Below, piece by piece: positions 1 to 8,163 of a stretch of 55,882 nucleotides of DNA. The notes beneath the pieces are model-generated. The model ran no database searches and had not been told where the DNA came from. It saw only the letters and a program-made list of their open reading frames with translations. How positions within the stretch are numbered: position 1 is the first letter of the stretch; each line of letters opens with the position of its first letter. Source of the stretch: Lysobacteraceae bacterium (GTDB taxonomy: Bacteria > Pseudomonadota > Gammaproteobacteria > Xanthomonadales > Rhodanobacteraceae); assembly GCA_028866435.1 (NCBI GenBank), contig JAGWIC010000007.1, positions 1 to 55,882 on the forward strand. Reading direction: 5' to 3'. The translations under genes and the position numbers were made by a program.

Positions 1-108
1 ACCCTTCCTCGCAAGACGTCCACACAATTCACCTGCGCACACTGTCAAAGATCAACCACTTGCAACCAATCGCTTGATTGCCCCTCAAGACGTTTCGTCC
101 TGGGTGAG
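1..108 (-). other. Leader of an rRNA operon (partial, runs off left edge)
   Basis: Read on the minus strand, the segment downstream of the promoter at 115-142 contains TGATCTTTGACAG at 42-54. This closely matches the antitermination boxA consensus (TGCTCTTTAACA) found in leaders of rRNA operons. No ORF is credible here. The 16S gene itself would start beyond position 1 and is not in the window. A rrn operon directly after a KMSKS-type tyrosyl-tRNA synthetase is also the arrangement known next to tyrZ in Pseudomonas aeruginosa, which supports the reading. A leader of a tRNA operon is the alternative. Confidence 0.65.
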
Positions 109-114
109 CCGCCC

Positions 115-142
115 ATTCTACATCGCTTTTCCCGACCGTCAA
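115..142 (-). promoter_or_regulatory. Proximal rRNA-type promoter (P2)
   Basis: On the minus strand a -35 TTGACG (137-142) and a -10 TAGAAT (115-120) are separated by 16 bp. The stretch after the -10 begins GGGCGGC, a GC-rich discriminator of the kind tied to stringent control of stable-RNA promoters. A short A-tract (CAAAAAAG) lies just upstream of the -35. The predicted start is near 108, about 55 nt before the boxA. Confidence 0.65.
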
Positions 143-213
143 CACCTTCGTTCGAACTTTTTTGAAGGTCCCCGCGGTCCGTCTTGCGACGTCTGGGCGA
201 CTGCGGGCCGCGA

Positions 214-241
214 ATAATACGATTCCTGCGGCTTTTGGCAA
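214..241 (-). promoter_or_regulatory. Distal rRNA-type promoter (P1)
   Basis: On the minus strand TTGCCA (236-241) and TATTAT (214-219) are separated by 16 bp and followed by a GC-rich discriminator. Its predicted start is near 207. Together with the promoter at 115-142 it gives the tandem P1/P2 arrangement common for rRNA operons. The AT-rich palindrome at 250-276 falls at about -43 to -69 relative to this start, where UP elements and Fis sites usually sit. Confidence 0.55.
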
Positions 242-249
242 GCACTTCC

Positions 250-276
250 TGAGATAAATTTCCTGAATTTATCTCA
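250..276. repeat. Perfect AT-rich inverted repeat upstream of P1
   Basis: TGAGATAAATT (250-260) and AATTTATCTCA (266-276) are exact reverse complements around a 5-nt spacer TCCTG. The element is strikingly AT-rich for this genome. It lies between the end of tyrS and the distal rRNA promoter, with no T-tract after it in either direction. It may be an UP element or a regulator site; it could also be a weak tyrS transcript-end hairpin. Confidence 0.6.
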
Positions 277-357
277 ACCCCATGACATGGAAGGAATTGT
301 CGCCCGGGCCGATGGCGCGAGAACTCGCTGCAGAGTGCCCGGATGGCAGCACCAGGC

Positions 358-1569
358 TCAGGCCAGCACCAGTCTGACCCTGGAGAAGTTTCGCTTGCCG
401 ACCTGCAACACTCCTGCAAAGCCCGCCGTGAACACGCGCTGTGCATCCTCGACCACCGCGCCATCGATACGGACTGCGCGCTCCTTCAACTTCCTGCCCG
501 CTTCGGAATTGCTCGCGGCCAGCCCTGCAAGCGTGAGCAGGGCCGCCAGTCGCACGCCCTCGGCGGGCACGGTGATCTCGGCCAGCGGCAGCAGGGCGGT
601 GTCGCCTTCCCCGCGGACCACGGCATGCCAGCCGGCGATCGCGAGGTCGGCCGCGGCGGCGCCATGGAACCGGACAGCCAGCTCCCGCGCGAGGCGCAGC
701 TTGGCGTCGCGCGGGTTGAGCTCGCCACTGGCGATCTGTCGCTTCATGACCGCCATCTCTTCCAGCGAAACCTCGAAGCTGAGCAGCTCGAACCAGCGCC
801 ACATCAATTCGTCGCCGATCTTCATGGTCTTGGTCACCATGTCGATGGCAGGCTCGTCGATACCGATGTAGTTGCCCAGCGACTTGGACATCTTGTTGAC
901 GCCGTCGAGGCCCTCGAGCAACGGCATGGTCAACACGATCTGCGGCGCCTGGCCGTGATGCTCCTGCAGGGCGCGGCCCATCAGGAGGTTGAATTTCTGG
1001 TCGGTGCCGCCCAGCTCGACATCCGCCTTCAACGCCACCGAGTCGTAACCCTGCACCAGCGGATAGAGGAACTCATGGATGGCGATCGGCTGCTGCGCGG
1101 CATAGCGCTTGCTGAAGTCGTCGCGCTCAAGCATGCGCGCCACGGTGTGCTGGCCGGCCAGCCGGATCATGTCGGCGGCGGACATCGGACCGAACCATTC
1201 GGAGTTGAAACGCAGTTCGGTGCGCTCGCGATCGAGCACCTTGTAAACCTGCGCGGCATAGGTCTGCGCATTGGCCAGCACGTCTTCGCGCGTGAGTGGC
1301 TTGCGGGTGACGTTCTTGCCGGTGGGGTCGCCGATCATGCCGGTGAAGTCGCCGATCAGGAAGATCACCTGATGGCCCAGGTCCTGGAACTGGCGCATCT
1401 TGTTGAGCAGCACCGTGTGCCCGATATGCAGGTCCGGCGCGGTGGGGTCGAAGCCGGCCTTGATCCGCAGCGGGCGGCCCAGTTTCAGGCGCTCGACGAG
1501 TTCCTCCCGCTTGATGATTTCGTCGGCCCCACGCGCAATGGTGGCCAGCGCCCGGTCGAACTCGCTCAT
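358..1569 (-). CDS. tyrS: Tyrosyl-tRNA synthetase, KMSKS (TyrZ) type
   Basis: Class I aminoacyl-tRNA synthetase that charges tRNA-Tyr with tyrosine in the cytoplasm. The 403-aa product has the HIGH signature at residues 48-51 (DLHIGH) and an exact KMSKS at 226-230. The C-terminal 70 or so residues form an S4-type RNA-binding domain ending [11 protein letters not shown]. The KMSKS form marks the TyrZ subtype; E. coli TyrS has KFGKT instead. The ATG is preceded by AGAGAG. It reads toward the rRNA promoter pair at 115-241, and its divergent neighbour is an M23 peptidase. This is the same neighbourhood as P. aeruginosa tyrZ. Confidence 0.97.
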   Translation of the reverse strand: MSEFDRALATIARGADEIIKREELVERLKLGRPLRIKAGFDPTAPDLHIGHTVLLNKMRQFQDLGHQVIFLIGDFTGMIGDPTGKNVTRKPLTREDVLANAQTYAAQVYKVLDRERTELRFNSEWFGPMSAADMIRLAGQHTVARMLERDDFSKRYAAQQPIAIHEFLYPLVQGYDSVALKADVELGGTDQKFNLLMGRALQEHHGQAPQIVLTMPLLEGLDGVNKMSKSLGNYIGIDEPAIDMVTKTMKIGDELMWRWFELLSFEVSLEEMAVMKRQIASGELNPRDAKLRLARELAVRFHGAAAADLAIAGWHAVVRGEGDTALLPLAEITVPAEGVRLAALLTLAGLAASNSEAGRKLKERAVRIDGAVVEDAQRVFTAGFAGVLQVGKRNFSRVRLVLA

Positions 1570-1687
1570 GCATTTCTCTCTAACTTAAGAAGTGTGGACA
1601 AGGCGGATGCCGCCAGCCCGGCCTGCGGCAGGGACGTTAATTGTGCGTTAACCGGGATTGGATCGCAAACCATTGATAAAAAAGGCA

Positions 1688-1717
1688 TTGACGCGCTTTG
1701 CAACGGACCGCTATGGT
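1688..1717 (+). promoter_or_regulatory. Putative promoter of the M23 peptidase gene
   Basis: TTGACG (1688-1693) and TATGGT (1712-1717) are separated by 18 bp. The predicted transcription start near 1724 leaves almost no leader for a GTG at 1729 but a normal leader for the ATG at 1759, which favours the latter as the start codon of the peptidase. Confidence 0.45.
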
Positions 1718-1758
1718 GAGCGGGGTTTGTGACTTTTACAGTGTGGGGCGGGTACGGC

Positions 1759-3195
1759 ATGGCAGACGAACATTTGGGTGCACATCAGGCCCGCAAGCAA
1801 GCCATCTGCCGCAAGGCGCAACGCCGCCACTCCCGCTTCTACGAACGCTGTGCCCACTGGTCATTCAATCGCTCAGCCGAAGTCGAACCCATCCACTGGC
1901 ACCGTGAGCACTGGGTACTTGCCGGTACGGCGGTGCTGATCACGCTGCTGTCGGGTCTCATCATGCCAGCCTGGGCCAGCGCGATGCGGCCCGATCCGGT
2001 ACCGGAAGTTCGCACCCTGCTTCCGCTTGCGCTGCCCAAGATGACCACCACTGCGGCACCAGCCGTCGACAATTGGCTGGTCACGCGCGTGGAACCCGGC
2101 CAGACGCTGTCGAACCTGTTCGACAGCCACGGCCTCGGCATGGCCGACGTGCAGAAGGTGCTGGATGCCGCCGGCAGCGCCCGGAGCGCATTGCAGAACA
2201 TCCACCCGGGCGACGAATTCGACTTCCTCCTCGACCGCGACGGAAATCTTCAGGCCCTGCGCTTCGACAAGGACGACACGACCCGCGCCACCGTGCGCCT
2301 CGACTCCGGCAAGCCGGCGTTGACCCTGCACGCACGTACCGTCGTGACGCGCGTGCACATCGCCCATGCGGTGATCGAGAGCTCGCTCTTCGGCGCCGGC
2401 GCCAAGGCCGGCCTGGACGAAGGAATGATCGTCAAGCTTGCCGACGTATTCAAATACGACATCGACTTCCTCAAGGATATCCGCCGCGGCGACAGCTTCA
2501 CCGTGGTCTACGACGATGTCTATCACGACGGTGTCTACGATCACTCCGGCGACATCATTGCCGCCGAGTTCCTCAATCATGGGCAACGCTACACGGCCTA
2601 CCGATTCAAGGAACCCGACGGCAGCTACAACTACTACAGCGAGGACGGGCGCCCGTTGCGCAAATCGCTGCTGCGCACGCCGGTGGCGTTTACCCGCATC
2701 TCGTCCCGCTTCAGCATGGCGCGGAAACACCCCATCCTCGGTTTTACGCGTGCCCACAAGGGCGTCGACTACGCCGCACCCGCCGGCACGCCGATCCACG
2801 CCGCCGGCGACGGCGTGATCGCGTACCGCGGCTGGGAACGCGGTTTCGGCAACTTCGTGCTGATCAAGCACAACGCCGAGTACTCCACCGCTTACGCGCA
2901 CATGTCGCGTTTCGAACCCGGTGAACGCGTCGGCACGCATGTGCACCAGGGGCAGGTGATCGGTTTCGTCGGCATGACCGGTTTGGCGACGGGCCCCCAC
3001 CTTCATTACGAAGTGCGTGTCTACGGCAAGCAGGAAAACCCGCTCACCGTCACCATGCCCAAGCCGCAGCCGCTGCCGCCGAAGCTGCTGGCCCAATTCA
3101 AGCAGCAGATACAGCCGATGCTGGCCCGGCTCAAGGCGGCCAATGCCAGCCTGCAGCTGGCAAGTCGCGACGATGCGGCCAGCCACCGCGAATGA
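1759..3195 (+). CDS. M23 family murein endopeptidase with OapA/LysM-like N-terminal domain
   Basis: Predicted zinc metallopeptidase that cleaves peptidoglycan cross-bridges in the periplasm. The 478-aa product has a basic cytoplasmic N-terminus, one membrane segment around residues 56-75 (ending IMPAWASA), an OapA-like/LysM-like segment (VEPGQTLSNLFDSHGLG), and a C-terminal LytM domain. Zinc ligands are visible as HKGVD (His333, Asp337) and HLH (414-416). The start was taken at ATG 1759, preceded by GGGGCGGG; an in-frame GTG at 1729 would add ten residues. It is followed 15 bp later by anmK, so the two are probably cotranscribed. The family resembles E. coli MepM and the P. aeruginosa protein beside tyrZ. 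Confidence 0.92.
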   Translation: MADEHLGAHQARKQAICRKAQRRHSRFYERCAHWSFNRSAEVEPIHWHREHWVLAGTAVLITLLSGLIMPAWASAMRPDPVPEVRTLLPLALPKMTTTAAPAVDNWLVTRVEPGQTLSNLFDSHGLGMADVQKVLDAAGSARSALQNIHPGDEFDFLLDRDGNLQALRFDKDDTTRATVRLDSGKPALTLHARTVVTRVHIAHAVIESSLFGAGAKAGLDEGMIVKLADVFKYDIDFLKDIRRGDSFTVVYDDVYHDGVYDHSGDIIAAEFLNHGQRYTAYRFKEPDGSYNYYSEDGRPLRKSLLRTPVAFTRISSRFSMARKHPILGFTRAHKGVDYAAPAGTPIHAAGDGVIAYRGWERGFGNFVLIKHNAEYSTAYAHMSRFEPGERVGTHVHQGQVIGFVGMTGLATGPHLHYEVRVYGKQENPLTVTMPKPQPLPPKLLAQFKQQIQPMLARLKAANASLQLASRDDAASHRE

Positions 3196-3210
3196 ATCGT
3201 GGTCCCGTCC

Positions 3211-4332
3211 ATGGCTGACGAGCTCTACCTGGGGCTGATCTCCGGCACCAGCGTGGACAGCATCGATGCCGTGCTGGTCGGCTTCGGCGGCGACATGCCC
3301 CGCTTGCTGGCGCACCATGCGCACCCGTGGCCGTCTTCGTTGCGCCAGCGCATGCTGGCGCTGGCGCAGAGCGAATCGGCGCTGGACATGGATGCCATGG
3401 GCCGGCTGGACGTCGAGATCGGCCATCAATTCGCCAACGCGGCGCTGCAGTTGCTGGCGGACAGCGGCACCCCTGCCGGCGCCGTGCGCGCGATCGGCTC
3501 GCACGGCCAGACCCTGCGCCACCGCCCGACCGGCGAATTTCCGTTCACCACGCAGCTGGGCGATCCCAGCGTCATCGCCGAGCGCTGCGGTATCGACGTG
3601 GTGGCCGACTTCCGCCGCGCGGATGTCGCGGCCGGCGGGCAGGGCGCGCCGCTGCTGCCCGCCCTGCACGCCATGCTGCTGCGCCGGCCCGGGCATTCGC
3701 GGGTCGTCCTCAACCTCGGCGGCATCGCCAACGTCACCATCCTCGGTGCGGCCGGTGAGGTGCGCGGTTTCGATACCGGCCCGGCCAATGGCCTGCTCGA
3801 TGCGTGGTGCCAGCGCCATCGCGGCGAGGCTTTCGATCGTGACGGCACGTTCGCGGCATCCGGCCAGGTCGACCCGGCCCTGCTCGAAGCCATGCTCGGC
3901 GACAGCTATTTCGCCCTGCCGCCACCGAAAAGCACCGGGCGCGAGCATTTCCACCTGGAATGGCTGGCCAGGCAGCTGCCGCCCACCGCGCCGAGCCCGG
4001 CGGATGTGCAGGCAACCCTGCTCGAACTGACCGCGCGCAGCGTCGCCCAGGCCATCGCGGAGCAGGCGCCGGAAGCCGGGGAAGTCTTCGCCTGCGGGGG
4101 CGGCGTGCACAACGGCGCACTGATGCGTCGACTGGCCCGGCTGCTTGCGCCTCGCCTGCTGCACAGCACCGCGGCGCTGGGCATCGACCCGGATTTTCTG
4201 GAGGCGACCGCGTTCGCCTGGCTGGCGCGACAACGCCTGCTCGGCCTGCCGGGCAACCTGCCGGAGGTCACCGGCGCGCGCGGGCCGAGGGTCTTGGGGG
4301 CGGTCTATCGCGCGCCTGCCGGCAGCCCCTGA
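3211..4332 (+). CDS. anmK: Anhydro-N-acetylmuramic acid kinase
   Basis: Converts 1,6-anhydro-MurNAc released by lytic transglycosylases into MurNAc 6-phosphate, using ATP, in the cytoplasmic murein recycling pathway. The 373-aa length fits the family. Seen: N-terminal ATP-binding motif SGTSVDSIDAVL, central FDTGPANGLLDAW and C-terminal FACGGGVHNGALMRRL, all typical of AnmK and the wider ASKHA fold. The start is taken at ATG 3211 (MADELYLGLISGTS); GTG at 3199 is possible. It sits right behind the M23 peptidase and is convergent with ampG, the importer of its substrate's precursor. Confidence 0.95.
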   Translation: MADELYLGLISGTSVDSIDAVLVGFGGDMPRLLAHHAHPWPSSLRQRMLALAQSESALDMDAMGRLDVEIGHQFANAALQLLADSGTPAGAVRAIGSHGQTLRHRPTGEFPFTTQLGDPSVIAERCGIDVVADFRRADVAAGGQGAPLLPALHAMLLRRPGHSRVVLNLGGIANVTILGAAGEVRGFDTGPANGLLDAWCQRHRGEAFDRDGTFAASGQVDPALLEAMLGDSYFALPPPKSTGREHFHLEWLARQLPPTAPSPADVQATLLELTARSVAQAIAEQAPEAGEVFACGGGVHNGALMRRLARLLAPRLLHSTAALGIDPDFLEATAFAWLARQRLLGLPGNLPEVTGARGPRVLGAVYRAPAGSP

Positions 4333-4349
4333 AAGCCGCGCTTTCGGGG
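4326..4349. terminator. Hairpin at the end of anmK
   Basis: CCCC and GAAAG (4326-4335, with one bulged T) pair with CTTTC and GGGG (4341-4349) around a 5-nt loop. The hairpin overlaps the anmK stop codon, and no T-run follows, so intrinsic termination is doubtful. It lies in the gap between convergent anmK and ampG. Confidence 0.3.
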
Positions 4350-4463
4350 TGCGGGCCGCGCGCCTTTGCCTGGTTCCCGGCCTTTGTCTCGCCAATGACG
4401 CCCCGCCACCGCGACGGCAGGGTCGGTCATGCGCAATCGGCGAGGGCAGGTTGCCACCGCCGC

Positions 4464-5717
4464 TCAGTGCGGGCGGGCCAACTCGGCACGATGGATCGCC
4501 TGGCGCAAGCCGATCACCAGCAGCAACCCCGGCACCGCCGACAGCGCGGTAATCCCGAAGAAGTTCGACCAGCCCACCTGCGGCACCAGCCACGCCGCCA
4601 GCGGGCCGAGGAACACTCGCCCCACCGCCGCCAGCGATGACAGCAGCGCGTACTGGGTGGCGGAGAAACGCACATTGCACAATGCCGTCACCAGCACCAC
4701 GAAGGCGGTGCTGCCCAGCCCGCTGAAGAAATTCTCCATGCCGACCACGGTGGCCAGCACGTAGAGATCCGGCCCGCTGTGGACCAGCCAGATGTAACCC
4801 AGATTCACCAGCGCCTGCGCCGTGCCCAGCACCAGCAACGCCGGAAACAGCCGCATGCGCGTCACCACCCAGCCACCGGCCAGGGCGCCGAGCAGGCCGG
4901 CGAGCAGGCCGAAGGTCTTGTTGATCGCGCCCAGCTCGGTCAGGGTGAAGTGCGGCACCCGCAGCAGGAAGGTGGTGGACAGCGACAACGCAAAGGCGTC
5001 GCACAGTTTGTACAACACCATCAGCGCCAACCAGCCCAGCGCCAGCCTGCCGTAGCGCTGGAAGAAGTCCGTGAACGGCTGCACCACCGCCTCGGCGAAG
5101 CTGCGCGCCGGCCGTTCGTCCGGCGCCTCCGGCGAGGCGGCCGTGACCAGCATCGCCGCCAGCATCAGGACGCCCATCAACCGATACACCCAGGCCCATC
5201 CCACGTGATCGGCGAGGATCAGCGCCAACGCGCCGGACACCAGCATCGCCGCGCGGTAGCCGCCCTGCATGAACGCGGTGCCCCAGCCGCGCTCCTGCGG
5301 ACGCAGCAGGTCGGTGCGGTGCGCGTCATAGGCGATGTCCTGCGTCGCCGAGGCAAACGCCAGCAGCACGCCGAGGAAGGCGAGCGTGCCGGCCGCGCCC
5401 TGCGGCGTGTAGAAGCTCATGCCGATCAGCGCCGCGCCGCACAGCAGCTGCATCGTCAGGATCCAGCCGCGGCGGCGACCGAGGAAGGGCAGCGGCAGCC
5501 GATCGAGCAGCGGTGCCCACAGAAACTTGAACACGTAGGCCTGGCCGATCAGGGTGATCCAGCCGATGTCGCGCAGGCTCATGTTCGCGGTGGTGAACCA
5601 CGCCTGCAGCGCGCTGCCGGACAACGCCAGCGGCAGGCCGGAAGCGAAGCCGAGCAGACCGATGCTGATGATGCGCCAGTTGCGCCCCGTCGCGGCGACG
5701 GCCGGTTCAGTCGACAT
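4464..5717 (-). CDS. ampG: Muropeptide permease AmpG (MFS)
   Basis: Inner-membrane transporter importing GlcNAc-anhydroMurNAc-peptides from the periplasm for cell-wall recycling; in many gammaproteobacteria it also supplies the inducer of ampC beta-lactamase. The 417-aa hydrophobic protein carries stretches almost identical in pattern to E. coli Amp[44 protein letters not shown] and [17 protein letters not shown]. The chosen ATG (5717) overlaps the end of the exonuclease III gene by 11 bp; 18 further upstream codons are open but lack family similarity. Convergent anmK encodes the kinase acting downstream of it. Confidence 0.93.
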   Translation of the reverse strand: MSTEPAVAATGRNWRIISIGLLGFASGLPLALSGSALQAWFTTANMSLRDIGWITLIGQAYVFKFLWAPLLDRLPLPFLGRRRGWILTMQLLCGAALIGMSFYTPQGAAGTLAFLGVLLAFASATQDIAYDAHRTDLLRPQERGWGTAFMQGGYRAAMLVSGALALILADHVGWAWVYRLMGVLMLAAMLVTAASPEAPDERPARSFAEAVVQPFTDFFQRYGRLALGWLALMVLYKLCDAFALSLSTTFLLRVPHFTLTELGAINKTFGLLAGLLGALAGGWVVTRMRLFPALLVLGTAQALVNLGYIWLVHSGPDLYVLATVVGMENFFSGLGSTAFVVLVTALCNVRFSATQYALLSSLAAVGRVFLGPLAAWLVPQVGWSNFFGITALSAVPGLLLVIGLRQAIHRAELARPH

Positions 5718-6477
5718 AGTCGACGGTATACGGCGCGTGGTCGGAGAAACGTTGGTCACGATAGATCGCACAGGAACGGAGGCGCTCGCGCAACGACGGC
5801 GTCACCACCTGGTAGTCGATGCGCCAACCCACGTCGTTGGCGCGCGCCTGGCCGCGATTGGACCACCAGGTGTATTCGACCGCGTCCGGCTTCAGCGCGC
5901 GGAAGCTGTCGACCCAGCCGCGCTGCTGGAACAGCAGGTCCAGCCACGCGCGCTCCTGCGGCAGGCAGCCGGAATTCTTCTGGTTGGACGACCAGTTCTT
6001 GATGTCGTTCTTGGTGTGCACGATGTTCCAGTCGCCGCAGATCACGTAGTCGCGGCCGCTGGCGAGCCAGCGGTCGAAGATCGGCGTGATCCATTCCATC
6101 GCCCTGAACTTGAACTGCTGGCGCTCGTCGCCGGACGAGCCGGAAGGAAAATACAGCGAGACCACCGACAGGTTGCCGAAGCGCGCCTCGATGTAACGGC
6201 CCTCGTCGTCGAATTCGTCCCAGCCCAGCGTGGTGAGCACCTGATCCGGCTCGCGTTTCGCATAGATCGCCACGCCGCTGTAACCCTTCTTGCTGGTCGC
6301 ATCGCGATAGAAGCAATGATGCCCATCCGGGCGGAACATCGGATCGTTCAGTTGATGCTCCTGCGCCTTGGTTTCCTGCAGGCAGACCACGTCGGCATCC
6401 TGCCGCCGCAACCAGTCGAACAGACCCTTGGTGGCAGCCGAGCGGATGCCGTTGGCATTCAGGCTGATGATGCGCAT
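5707..6477 (-). CDS. xthA: Exodeoxyribonuclease III (Xth/ExoA family, Crc-locus homolog)
   Basis: AP endonuclease/3'-5' exonuclease of base-excision repair. The 256-aa protein keeps every catalytic residue of the family: Asn7 (LNANG), Glu35 (QETK), Tyr109, Asp149/Asn151 (GDWN), Asp221, and Asp246/His247 (SDHAP). It lies divergent from pyrE, exactly where pseudomonads carry crc. Crc is a family member that has lost these residues and acts as a Hfq-dependent catabolite-repression factor. The intact active site argues for a true nuclease here. The start is ATG 6477 ([10 protein letters not shown]); longer open frame upstream is not family-like. ampG begins within its last codons, suggesting one transcript. 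Confidence 0.93.
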   Translation of the reverse strand: MRIISLNANGIRSAATKGLFDWLRRQDADVVCLQETKAQEHQLNDPMFRPDGHHCFYRDATSKKGYSGVAIYAKREPDQVLTTLGWDEFDDEGRYIEARFGNLSVVSLYFPSGSSGDERQQFKFRAMEWITPIFDRWLASGRDYVICGDWNIVHTKNDIKNWSSNQKNSGCLPQERAWLDLLFQQRGWVDSFRALKPDAVEYTWWSNRGQARANDVGWRIDYQVVTPSLRERLRSCAIYRDQRFSDHAPYTVDYVD

Positions 6478-6639
6478 GCCGTTTCTCGATCGGATGGAAC
6501 GGCGATCATAACAACCCGTGCCGGCGCCGGCGTGGCGCGGGTTCCGCACCGTACCGCGCTACCATGTGCGACGTACCCGACCGCTGCCGCGGCCGCCGCG
6601 TCGGCCCACGGCAACCATCCACCCGCTGCGAGACGACCC

Positions 6640-7287
6640 GTGCACGATTACCAACGCGACTTCATCAGGCTGACCTTGCAACGCGAGGTGCTTCGCTTCG
6701 GCGATTTCACCCTGAAATCCGGTCGCCAGAGTCCTTATTTCTTCAACATGGGGCGGATCGATTCCGGCGCCGCGCTGGCCCAGCTCGGTCGTGCCTACGC
6801 GGCGGCGATGATCAACGCCGGCGTCGAGGTGGACATGCTGTTCGGTCCCGCCTACAAGGGCATTGCACTGGCTGCGGCCACCGCGATCGCGCTGGCCGAG
6901 CAACACGGGCGCGACCTGCCCTGGGCCTACAACCGCAAGGAGGCCAAGGAGCACGGCGAGGGCGGCGTGCTGGTGGGTGCACCGCTGCAGGGACGCGTGC
7001 TGGTCGTCGACGACGTGATGACGGCGGGTACGGCGGTGCGCGAGTCGCTGGCGTTGATCCGTGCGCACGGCGCCAGCCCGGCCGGCGTGCTGATTGCCCT
7101 GGATCGGCAGGAACGCGGCAGCGGGGAACGCTCCGCCGCCCAGGAAGTGGCGGCCGACCATGGCATTCCGGTGATCGCCATCACCGGGCTGGACGACTTG
7201 CTGGGCTATGCCGCGGAACAGCCGCAACTGGCCGCCGAGCACGCGCGGCTGCTGGCCTACCGTGCGCGCTACGGGGTCCAGGCTTGA
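6640..7287 (+). CDS. pyrE: Orotate phosphoribosyltransferase
   Basis: Transfers phosphoribose from PRPP to orotate, forming OMP in de novo pyrimidine synthesis. The 215-aa length and the sequence fit the family: [15 protein letters not shown] near the N-terminus, [10 protein letters not shown] around residues 68-77, and the PRPP-binding loop [13 protein letters not shown] near residue 120. It starts with GTG (VHDYQRDFI), preceded only by a weak GCGAGAC. The frame stays open far upstream, but that part is a shadow of the opposite-strand exonuclease gene. It is divergent from xthA with a 162-bp gap. Confidence 0.96.
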   Translation: MHDYQRDFIRLTLQREVLRFGDFTLKSGRQSPYFFNMGRIDSGAALAQLGRAYAAAMINAGVEVDMLFGPAYKGIALAAATAIALAEQHGRDLPWAYNRKEAKEHGEGGVLVGAPLQGRVLVVDDVMTAGTAVRESLALIRAHGASPAGVLIALDRQERGSGERSAAQEVAADHGIPVIAITGLDDLLGYAAEQPQLAAEHARLLAYRARYGVQA

Positions 7288-7412
7288 GTTCATGCCCGGC
7301 CCGACAGCGGCGGACCAATGCCGTCACAATGGCGGCCATTGCCGCCGGCCACCCGGCAGGACCAGGAAGCACCATGGCAAAGGCTATACTTCGCAAGGGT
7401 TCGGGAGGAGTC

Positions 7413-8066
7413 ATGCGCAAATCACTGCTCGCCATCGCCGCCGTCATGCTGGTCGCAGGCCTGTCGGCGCAGGCATCGGCGCAGGACAGGACCGGCAACA
7501 ACCTCCGCTACAAATGGCAGGACGGACAGGGGCTGACACATTTCAGTGACAGCCTCACCAGCGAGGCGATGAAGTACGGCTATGACCTGGTCAACGACCA
7601 TGGACTGGTGGTGCACCACGTACCGCGCGAACTGACTCCCGAGGAACGCGCTGCCGCCAACAAGCTGGCCGCCGAGCAGGCGGCCAGGGAGCGCGCAGCG
7701 CAGGCGCTCGCCGATGCCGACGCGCAGATGCTGTCAGCCTACCCGGACGAAGACTCGTACAAGATTTCCCTGCAGCAAGCCGTGGACACGATCGATCAGC
7801 AGATCCACACCACCAAGATCAACCTGCGCAGCCAGGAAAAGGCGCTCACCGACCTGCTGGCGCGGGCCGCGGACCTGCAGGCCGCCAAGGAGCCGGTACC
7901 GGGCTTCGTGACCAAGGATATTGCCAGCCAACGTACCGTGGTGACCCAGCAACGCGACACGCTGAAGCGCCAGCAGGCGCTGCGCGCGCAGACCGTGCAG
8001 GACCAGGTGCAGCAGCTGGCGCACTATCGCAAGGTGAAGGCGGCCGAGGACCGGTCCTCGCCCTGA
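7413..8066 (+). CDS. Secreted DUF4124-domain protein
   Basis: Exported protein of unknown function, 217 aa. It begins with a clear signal peptide (MRKSLLAIAAVMLVAGLSAQ, cleavage after QASA). Next comes a DUF4124-type segment, LRYKWQDGQGLTHFSDSLTS, which is usually written as a Y-K-W-x-D-x-x-G-x-x-H-F-S-D pattern. The remaining 150 residues are rich in Ala, Gln, Arg and Glu and look like a long coiled coil. A strong ribosome-binding site GGGAGGAG sits 2 bases before the ATG. A -10-like TATACT is at 7385-7390, without a clear -35. It is convergent with the algC-type gene. Confidence 0.85.
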   Translation: MRKSLLAIAAVMLVAGLSAQASAQDRTGNNLRYKWQDGQGLTHFSDSLTSEAMKYGYDLVNDHGLVVHHVPRELTPEERAAANKLAAEQAARERAAQALADADAQMLSAYPDEDSYKISLQQAVDTIDQQIHTTKINLRSQEKALTDLLARAADLQAAKEPVPGFVTKDIASQRTVVTQQRDTLKRQQALRAQTVQDQVQQLAHYRKVKAAEDRSSP

Positions 8067-8163
8067 ATGGGCCTGGCGGGTGGCGGTTTGCCACAAGCTC
8101 GCGGGTGCTCCCGCGGCGGAGGGACGACGGCCTGTCCCGCCATCGCCGGGGCGTGCCGCGCCC

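Noticed and set aside
1873-5199. Open frame of 1108 codons on the minus strand
   Set aside because: It is antisense to the M23 peptidase, anmK and part of ampG, has a Gly/Arg/Ala-skewed composition with no motif, and reflects high GC content.
5707-6477. Annotation of this gene as the catabolite-repression regulator Crc
   Set aside because: Its location beside pyrE fits Crc, but all nuclease catalytic residues are present, whereas Crc has lost them.
5554-6639. Long N-terminal extension of PyrE
   Set aside because: The frame is open only as antisense to xthA and ampG; PyrE proteins are about 215 aa and begin near GTG 6640.
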